Shown: positions 57,352-64,000 of the stretch, piece by piece | How the letters are laid out: every line of letters starts with the position of its first letter | How positions within the stretch are numbered: the first letter of the stretch is position 1 | Source: Lonicera japonica | Lineage: Eukaryota; Streptophyta; Magnoliopsida; Dipsacales; Caprifoliaceae | Reading direction: 5' to 3' | Length of the DNA: 64,000 nt | Assembly: GCA_021464415.1 (NCBI GenBank) | Contig: CM038470.1 | Span: 24,391,601 to 24,455,600 of the forward strand | The notes under the pieces: generated by a model | Database searches by the model: none | What the model saw: only the letters and a program-made list of their open reading frames with translations | What the model was told of the DNA's origin: nothing | Translations under genes and position numbers: made by a program

Positions 57352-57605
57352 TATATATGTGGTATCATGAACGACATGCATAATTTGCTATAATTGTTAT
57401 TGGCAATTCTTTTAGAAGAGTTTATTAGGGGGATAGATATGATATATCGTTTCGATCATGTGTCTTATGGCTACAATGAAGCATGACTATGTATTGATGT
57501 TTCAGGTTCACCGTTTATAAGTCCTATAAGTCCGAGTTAATTGGGCATAAGGACTCATTCTAATAATAACATAAGTACAAAAGTCCATTATAAATTAGTA
57601 TAATA
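57352..57605 (+). repeat. Family A, continuation after CACTA insertion
   Basis: Continues the unit cut at 53030: GTGGTATCATGAACGACATG, TTTATTAGGGGGATAGATAT and CGTTTATAAGTCC follow the order at 14130-14220 and 12540-12670. Confidence 0.75.
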
Positions 57606-58467
57606 AATCAGTTTTAAAGTTTGAGTGCTCTAGAAACAGATCAAATATTTTTTTTTGCCATATATCTTTATTCTATTGCATATATTGTTATAAAAGGATC
57701 CATTTTTTAGTGTAGGATTTATTTTTCTCAATGAGTACTAGCGAAACTGGTATAACTTATCTTGAAATGGGGGCTCAAAGAAAACAAGAGAATATGTGGT
57801 ACCATCTTCTTGGTTAGTTGTACGTGTCTATAAATTATTGGAGCAAAAGTATTGACCGGCAGTTCCATAAAATTGTTATTAGTACAATGTATATATATAT
57901 GTGTGTGTGCGCATAGATATAGGGCCAAGATATATATATATATATATTAGTGTCAACACTTTTTACTTTCAGGACTCTTATAGGTTGATTGGGTAAATAT
58001 GATTTATTTATTGTGTGTGTTTTAACATGGAGGTACGTACTCCTCAAAAACATTATAGTAAGGACCTAATAAGATATAGTTTTTAGTGGGTCTCTATGAG
58101 TGTAATAATTTATGACATAATCACTTGTTTAATCTAGTTTGATGCTTTTTACCGGTCACATAAGAAGGTCAGGTATAGTTATTTAATTTTACCTGGTCAT
58201 TTTATCCCTCTCTGATGGAATAAAATGTTTTTATAAGATAAATAATTTACCTAATAAAGAAAGAAAAGGGATTTTGGTGAGCTGAGTTGGCTATTCGCAA
58301 GGAATGGGGGTATTAGGAAATGTGCATGTTATACTGATATAGTGTGGTTTGTGTTATTTGTTGCTTGACTTAGTTTTGATGTATCTATATGTTATGTATG
58401 TTGAAGCCTTATGTTGAGTTGTTGTTTTGGGGGTTATGTACCGTGTACAAATTGATTTTTGTCTACA
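57606..58467 (+). repeat. Family B dispersed repeat, copy 3
   Basis: Closely matches 15196-16019 along its length and ends with the same GATTTTTGTCTACA. It is ~40 bases longer because of an added GTGTGTGTGCGC-type run near 57900. Confidence 0.75.
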
Positions 58468-58930
58468 TTTCGGAACCCCCCGGCTAGTGGTTTTGGCTTG
58501 GTTTTACGCAATTCAGCAGGAGATTTTGTGGCTGCAAAGCAAGGTAGTTTTGAAGGTGCTCACACCCCTTTGATTGCTGAAGCTCTTGGCATTAGAGAGG
58601 CTCTAAGCTGGTTGAAGGCCAACACCAATCGCAGGTTATCATGGAATCCGATTTGAAGGTCATAATTCAAGCTCTCTCTTCTGATAGTCTGAATTTTTCA
58701 GCTGCAGGTCCTTTTATTTTAGATTGTAAGTCCTTATTGAAGGATTTAGATCATTGTATTGTTAAGTTTATTCCTAGATCAGCAAACGGCGTGGCTCATA
58801 GGATTGCTCGGGTAGCGAGTTTAGAGTCTGCTCACGTGGAGTGATCTTCTTTTCCTCCACCTTTTATTTCGGATGTTTTGGCTTTTGATATTATGGAATA
58901 TTATTCTCCTCTTTTCAAAAAAATAAAAAT
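58463..58930 (+). pseudogene. 5'-truncated LINE tail with RNase H-like domain
   Basis: Plus strand, two frames. The first (to ~58636) has SGFGLVLRNSAGDFVAA and AEALGIREALSWL; the second (from ~58638) has MESDLKVIIQAL, KFIPRSANGVAHRIA. These are the conserved blocks of the plant RVT_3-type RNase H (Pfam PF13456-like) at the C-terminus of LINE ORF2. A one-base change near 58636 shifts the frame and a TGA at 58842 replaces the usual W before a conserved proline-rich tail. An A-rich tail (~58917-58930) follows. LINEs often insert 5'-truncated with a poly(A) end. Could instead be a fragment of a host RNase H-like gene; LINE is favoured by the tail. Confidence 0.65.
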
Positions 58931-59560
58931 GAACGTGAACCCGGCCATGAATTTGGCCATTCATGTGTGTGTATATGTATATCCTACTAATAATCTATTT
59001 TATCGAATTGCCAATAAATACTTCGCACCAATAATTCATATAGGTAGATACAATTAATCAAGAGGAGCAACCTTTTTCTTGAGCCCCCCATCTGAAAATA
59101 CCATATAACAGTTTCGATAGGACTGATATTTTGATAATACGCACGCTCTAAATGAGGAGCCACCGTACCTTCTTATTCGATTTTTTTAACAATGAAAATA
59201 TGTGGTCCCACCATACATGTGTATATATATCCTACTAATAATCTATTTTATCGAAATGCCATTAAATACTAATTCGCTCCAATAATTCATGTAGGTAGAT
59301 ACAAATAATCAAGACGAGCCATATATCTTTTTCTTGAGCCCCCATTTGAAAATAACACATAACAGTTTTACTAGTACTGACATTTTGATATTAATACACA
59401 CGCTCTAAACGAGGAGCCACCTTCTTATTCGATTTTTTTAACCTTGAAAATATGCACTGATTCATACAATTTCTAATATGTGGTCCCAGCATGCTTGTAA
59501 TTTGTAGAAGTAATATTTCTCAATTTCTCTACTGAGATGTCATTTTACATTATTGAAGTT
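58931..59560 (-). repeat. Tandem pair of family B-like fragments in inverse orientation
   Basis: Two similar segments of ~245 bases (58960-59205 and 59208-59455) share TATCCTACTAATAATCTATT, CCAATAATTCATRTAGGTAG and CTCTAAAYGAGGAGCCACC. The reverse complement (TATTGGCAATTCGATAAAAT) matches the start of the family B copy at 44045. A further related piece is at ~61340-61500. Confidence 0.6.
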
Positions 59561-61521
59561 AGCCCGCGTTTAACATTTTAATTGATCGATACTGTTTGCT
59601 TTCAACCTAACAGCATCTTCAACTGTTTTTTATAATTTTGTTTGATGTAAAATTTACACAAGTTGTAAATGTTTTTCTATCCAGCATTCTTTTAAAATCA
59701 AGTTTTGTGTAAAATAAACTCCAATTTTACACTACCAAGTCGATCAGTTGTCTATTCCCTCAATTTTTTTTAATAAATATTTAAAAAATAATTTATAATA
59801 CAAAATGTAGATTTTAATAAAATATATATATATATATATTTGAAATACACTCATAAAATTTTATAAATCAAGACCCATTGTCATTATAGGATTATGTGTA
59901 AAAAAATTAAGAGAAAAATAATAAAAGATTGCATAAATGAAATTTAACATGTGTTCGTATCTTATTGGTTCTTCCAAATTTTAGGTAAGGATTTGCATAA
60001 GTTCCATAGGAGCATAATTTTTTCAAGATTCAAGTTTTGTATAAAAATTGGTTGACACGTAGGATTTACACATCAATTTTTACACAACGGTTGGAAATAC
60101 TCTAAGATGCACAGTTTATAAAATTATATTTTCAACCATTTAAATATTGAAAAATTATACAAAACCAAAAAAATAGATTAATTTCTTGTTAGTTGAAGTG
60201 ATATAGGATTATTAAAAAAAATTGAGTTAGATACTTTAAGGTTTGAATTGATACGAAATTACTATTTTAAGGTTTAATTTGCATAAAATAAAATTGTGAG
60301 GTTAAGATTAAAAATTAAAAAGCCTAACTCTGAGGTTCTCTATATATTTAACTAAACAAGTTCAGTTAATATTTGGATAGAATGTAGACAAAGTGTGCAC
60401 TTAAAAATAAGAAAAGACATTTACTCTAATAAGAAAAGGACAACGGTAACAAATTTTGGTGGTGCAATTAAATCTTAAAAACATATTTTAAAAGTAAATA
60501 AATTGTGCTACCAACCTTAACTTGTATTGAACCTATATGTAAAATATTTTGAAAACAAAAATATTGTGGTACCAACCTGCATATTTGCCCTGATTTTATT
60601 AGTTATTTTATTTATATATTGATAAATTTTAGTATAATATTTTACAGGTAATAAGTCATTTAAATTAGGAGTTTATCTTAGGAGATAGTGGTTAGTTACA
60701 AAGTAAGTGGTTCGCGAATGATGATGTTAGGAGTTTATATGTCAAATAAAATGTACGTTGAAATTGAGTTGCGGATAGTTATTTTAGCTCTTTCATGGGG
60801 ACCCGATATTTTTTGAATTGTACCATCTTTGGAGGTTTTTGCATCCTTCGAAATAGGTTTATCTTTCACATTTTATATTTTATTTTATTGTTACAACGGG
60901 TTTGTGTCACAGGTTTTGCTTTGTACTTATATGAATATATATATATTTTAAAAAGTAAAATATTGTAGTATGGGTGCTTAAAAATTTTCTTGCGCAGACC
61001 AGTTCTTACGGACTAGGATTTATTTTTTTAAAAAGAAAAAATCATTAAAAACATCTTTTCAATATTTCAATGCATTGTCCATACATATCGGGTTCATTCC
61101 AAAAATATACTCACCAAGTACCATTTTACCAACCATTATTTTGTACCAATATGTATGATTGGATGAAGTATTACTACCTAATTAATTAATCATTTTTGTT
61201 GCGTATATGTATGCTCTATACGAATTCATTTATAGGTTTCTACTTTTTGTTGTGGTTTAGTATCGACTTGTATTAATTGTGCGACATAATATCATGTGTA
61301 ACCTTATTTTTGCGGGTGAACTGTTGTAATTGTTGTTGTGGCTGCAGCAAGTATTAGTAATATGTGGTCCCAGCATATCATATGTAACCTTTTTATTCGA
61401 TTTTTTAACACTGAAAAGATGGACTGATTCATACAATTTCTAATATGTGATCCCAGCCTGTAATTTGTAATATTTCTCAATTTATCTACCTTGTTGTCGT
61501 TTAATTTGACATTATTGAAAT
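59561..61521. other. AT-rich intergenic stretch
   Basis: No gene recognised. ACATTTTAAAGGT-like homopolymer-rich DNA, with a related piece of the 59445-59550 repeat (TGGACTGATTCATACAATTT) at ~61412. Confidence 0.45.
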
Positions 61522-61719
61522 TGTTGAAATATTATTCCCTTAATTGTTTCATGTAATTTAGTATTCCTTTTCTCTATTATTTCCTTTTGTATATTTCCAT
61601 AGTTTTAGGCTTTCCTTTTCTCCATGATTTTGTACATATATATAAGGGTCTTCCCCTTGTAATAGAACACAACAATATATGCAGTGTACACCTTTTCCTC
61701 TTTCCCTCTAGATTTAACA
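61522..61719 (+). repeat. 5' LTR of second copia element (198 bp)
   Basis: Starts TGTTGAAATATTATTCC and ends TAGATTTAACA, immediately before the primer site. Has a TATA-like TATATATAAGG (~61637) followed by GGTCTTCCCCTTGTAATAG, the classic form of a short copia LTR promoter. The 3' partner is outside the window. Confidence 0.8.
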
Positions 61720-61731
61720 TGGTATCAGAGG
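61720..61731 (+). promoter_or_regulatory. Primer-binding site of second copia element
   Basis: TGGTATCAGAGG directly after the LTR; the initiator-Met tRNA type. Confidence 0.88.
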
Positions 61732-61984
61732 CAAAGTTTTAAATCCTCTACCGCTACCGTGTAATTCCACTGCCTGCCATTCCACCACCAACCCTTTGTC
61801 GTACCAAACCCCACACCGCACATCACTGCAATCCCTCTGCAATCCTTCTGTCAACTACCCCATGCCTAAACCTACTGCCCTAACCCCTTCAACCTTTTCA
61901 ATCATTCCTCCATCTCTCGAAAATTACTCAAACCACTGCTAAATCCCTATATCTCACCACCACCGTCTTCGTCTCGAAAATTAC

Positions 61985-62500
61985 TCATTCCTCCATGTCT
62001 TGGACGAGCCAGCAAATCCAAATAATTTTCGAGGTAGTATGAGCAAGAGTATGATATTCAGCCTCAGCACTGGAACGAGCAACAATAGTTTGCTTCTTAC
62101 TTTTCCAAGAAATGAGAGAATCACCGAGAAAAACCCAAAAGTCAGTGGTAGATCGCCAATCAGTAATATCTCCGGCCAAGTCAGAATCAAAGTACCCTTG
62201 TAGCATAAGACTAGAGGCAGAAGATAAATGCAAGTCGTGGTGTATGGTCCTTTTTATGTAGCGGATGATACGAAGAACAGCAGCAAAGTGAACAAATCTT
62301 GGAGCAGACATGAACTGACTCACAATATGGACGGCATAACTAATATCTGGTCTGGTGATGTAATTGAGATTGCCCACAAGTTGCTAGTATAATGTAGGAT
62401 TAGCCAGAGGAGTGCCATCGGAAGAAAAAAACTTGACATTCATCTCAAGAGGAATATCCGCAATCTTGTTGTCTGTCAATCCAGCCCCGTCAAAATCGTC
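61985..62500 (-). pseudogene. Antisense copia reverse transcriptase/RNase H fragment
   Basis: On the minus strand, GAGLTDNKIADIPLEMNVK then TRPDISYAVHIVSQFM (~62355-62300) and the RNase H blocks GYFDSDLAGD (~62195), STTDFWVFLGDSLISWKSKKQ and ARSSAEAEYHTLA. This is the end of copia reverse transcriptase plus most of RNase H. A stop (TAG at ~62383) interrupts it. It sits in the leader of a plus-strand copia element, so it is a nested or rearranged piece of another copy. Confidence 0.85.
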
Positions 62501-62579
62501 AAAAAATACCCACGAACGTGCCCTCACGCGCCAGGCGAATGAGATGCAACTGTTCCATGAAGCCCATGACATATACGCA

Positions 62580-62612
62580 CCCACACGTGTCCTACGCCCC
62601 CCCCCCCCACAC
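62580..62612. repeat. C-rich/CA microsatellite
   Basis: C13 (~62597-62609) followed by ACACACACAT; a short, GC-rich patch (~62510-62640) in otherwise AT-rich DNA. Confidence 0.7.
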
Positions 62613-62849
62613 ACACATGCTCCTACACGTGCCGTTAGTTTCAGCGGCAGTTTTCTAACGCCGTTAATTCCATGTTCCAAAAAATATTTTAAATAAATAA
62701 AATAAAAAATAACTTGTTCCCAAGGTTTTCCAATGTTTCGGACTCAACCGCTGCCTCCGTTTTTGCCAATTACATCTCTAAAATACCTGTATCAGGTTCC
62801 ATATCTTACCTTTTCCATTTCCCCTTCCGTTAATTCTCCATTTTCCGCC

Positions 62850-64000
62850 ATGTCTTCCAACTCTAAAATTTCTATTACAATTAAACTTGATGGGAACAAT
62901 TATAGTCATTGGTCAATGCTATTTCAAAATTCTCTGAAAGATAAAAGTCTTTGGAATTATATTATTGGCAAAGAAAAATGTCCTATTGATACTGATCGCA
63001 AGTTTGCAAAATAGGATTTAATAATAATAAGATCTTAACCAGAATTGCCAATACCATCATACTATCTATTGGCATACAGCTCGGGAAATGTGATACTGCA
63101 CAGAAAGCTTGAGATTTTTTGGCAAACCGATATATTCAAACTAATTTTGCTAAAAAGTACAAGCTTGAACAGGATATACGGGCCCTACAACAATAAACAG
63201 GACAATCTGCCTCCGATTTTCATTCTAACATGTCTCTTATCTGAGATCAGTTAGAACTTATGGAACCATAGTGGACTACTGATATGCAATTGTGAAAAAC
63301 TTTTTGTGAGGAGACTCGGCTTGTCCAATTTCTTAAGGCTCTCAGGGAAGAATTTGAACCACTACGAGTCGCTATGCTCCACCGTAAACCTCTGCCTACC
63401 GTTAAAATGGCTCTGACAGAATTAATTACTGAAGAAACCCACATAGGTATCTCCTCAAATTTATCTTTGGTATTCATTGCGACCCCTCACCTACAGCAAT
63501 AGTCTTACCAAACTCCCATAAATCACCTTTCACCATGACCTCCCCATACTTCAGCTCATCCACAACAGGCTTCCCCCCCGGCCACCCAGAGGTTTATCAG
63601 AGGTACAATGTAACTACTGCAAGGAATTTGGTCACACAGTTAAGTACTACCCCTTTCCTACTTCTCATTACATGCGAGGCCTACAAAAGTCCTCCCAATC
63701 TGCTACAGCCTTTACATCATATAATCCACTGAGTATCGGCTATTCGCCTCCACTTGTTTTTTGCCCGACCGCCACCCCTGAGGTCTCTACCAACCCTCCC
63801 CAATTCAATCATACTGTTGCATCGGCCTTATCTGCTCCCACTGGTACATCTCCCTCCATGGTTTCTTGATTTTGGAGCATCAAACCACATGACGTTTGAT
63901 TCTACCCACTTTGCATTATCTAGTCTAATATACTAATCTCCCTCGATCCATACGGCTAATGGGCCTACTATCTCAGCTAGTCATATTTGGTTATATTAAC
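62850..64000 (+). pseudogene. Gag and protease start of second copia element (broken)
   Basis: ATG at 62850 starts MSSNSKISITIKLDG, then NNYSHWSMLFQNSLKDKS and LWNYIIG, the N-terminus of copia Gags of the UBN2/Retrotran_gag type. The frame ends at a TAG at 63012 (in place of W). Later gag pieces are visible across frames (ALQQ at ~63190; FLRALREEFEP-like at ~63335). A zinc knuckle CNYCKEFGHTVKYY (~63613-63655) lost its last Cys (Y). Protease motif LDFGASNHMTF (~63864) has F in place of the S or T next to the catalytic D. Both changes would abolish function. Confidence 0.8.

Larger units (their letters stand above)
61522..64000 (+). mobile_element. Second Ty1/copia element, 5' part only (runs off window)
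   Basis: 5' LTR 61522-61719, primer site 61720-61731, a ~1.1 kb leader, then gag remnants from 62850, a zinc knuckle near 63615 and a protease motif near 63865. The leader contains an antisense fragment of a copia pol. The short LTR and different gag show it is unrelated to the Sirevirus-like element. Multiple stops show it is dead. The 3' part lies beyond the window. Confidence 0.82.

Noticed and set aside
1..64000. CRISPR arrays, bacterial operons, phage or defence systems
   Set aside because: The window is plant nuclear repeat DNA. No regularly spaced short repeats with unique spacers and no prokaryotic gene organisation were seen.

Overview
This window is nuclear DNA from a flowering plant, most likely a eudicot. 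It is strongly AT-rich and almost entirely transposable elements and their decay products. It holds a Sirevirus-like Ty1/copia element, a Tat-lineage Ty3/gypsy element, a second copia element, solo LTRs, a TRIM, a non-autonomous CACTA element, hAT-like and Tourist-like short elements and a LINE tail. I found no convincing intact host gene, no rRNA or tRNA gene and no CRISPR array. The species cannot be named from the sequence.

Layout, left to right. A complete TRIM with a perfect 5-bp target duplication lies at 431-804. A Sirevirus-like copia element occupies 2109-10739: two ~1.6 kb LTRs, an intact gag frame, a pol broken by stops and two frameshifts, and repeated polypurine tracts. From 11.3 to 15.1 kb lie tandem copies of an uncharacterised ~1.6 kb unit ('family A'), followed by a second dispersed repeat ('family B', 15.2-16.0 kb). 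From 16 to 28 kb are transposon pieces: a CACTA-like end, GACCC-rich duplications, a nested insertion with an LTR, a hAT-like element (19428-19818), a solo copia-type LTR with perfect target duplication (20209-20847), a Tourist-like MITE (21763-22084) and a ~2 kb solo LTR with a 23-unit AAT microsatellite (25734-27745).

The most information-rich object is the Ty3/gypsy element at 28214-39781, in minus orientation. Its LTRs, polypurine tract and tRNA-type primer site are recognisable. Its gag-pol stays in one reading frame for about 5.8 kb but carries at least fifteen stop codons. It has a second RNase H domain, typical of the Tat lineage. Between pol and its 3' LTR lies about 4 kb of extra sequence with two genes on the opposite strand: a spliced gene (29370-31730) for a protein like the plant 'putative gypsy-type transposon' family with a coiled-coil tail, and a small basic protein (32108-32350) with its own TATA box. 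A degenerate hairpin-rich minisatellite separates them from pol.

The right third is mostly repeats: a Harbinger-like element (42764-43700), copies of families B, C and D, gypsy LTR-like debris, a ~188-bp tandem array ending in an inverted half-unit (48955-49990), and a second block of family A (50.3-53.0 kb). That block is split by a 4.3 kb non-autonomous CACTA element (53031-57351) with dense subterminal repeats. Family A resumes after it, then family B, then a 5'-truncated LINE tail encoding an RNase H-like domain. The window ends inside a second copia element (61522 onward) whose leader contains an antisense fragment of another copia pol.

The gene content is the replication machinery of mobile elements: Gag forms particles, protease matures them, reverse transcriptase with RNase H copies the RNA, and integrase inserts the DNA. 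Every pol seen is disabled, so none of these copies is autonomous. Repeat copies inside the window serve as natural empty sites that confirm several insertions.
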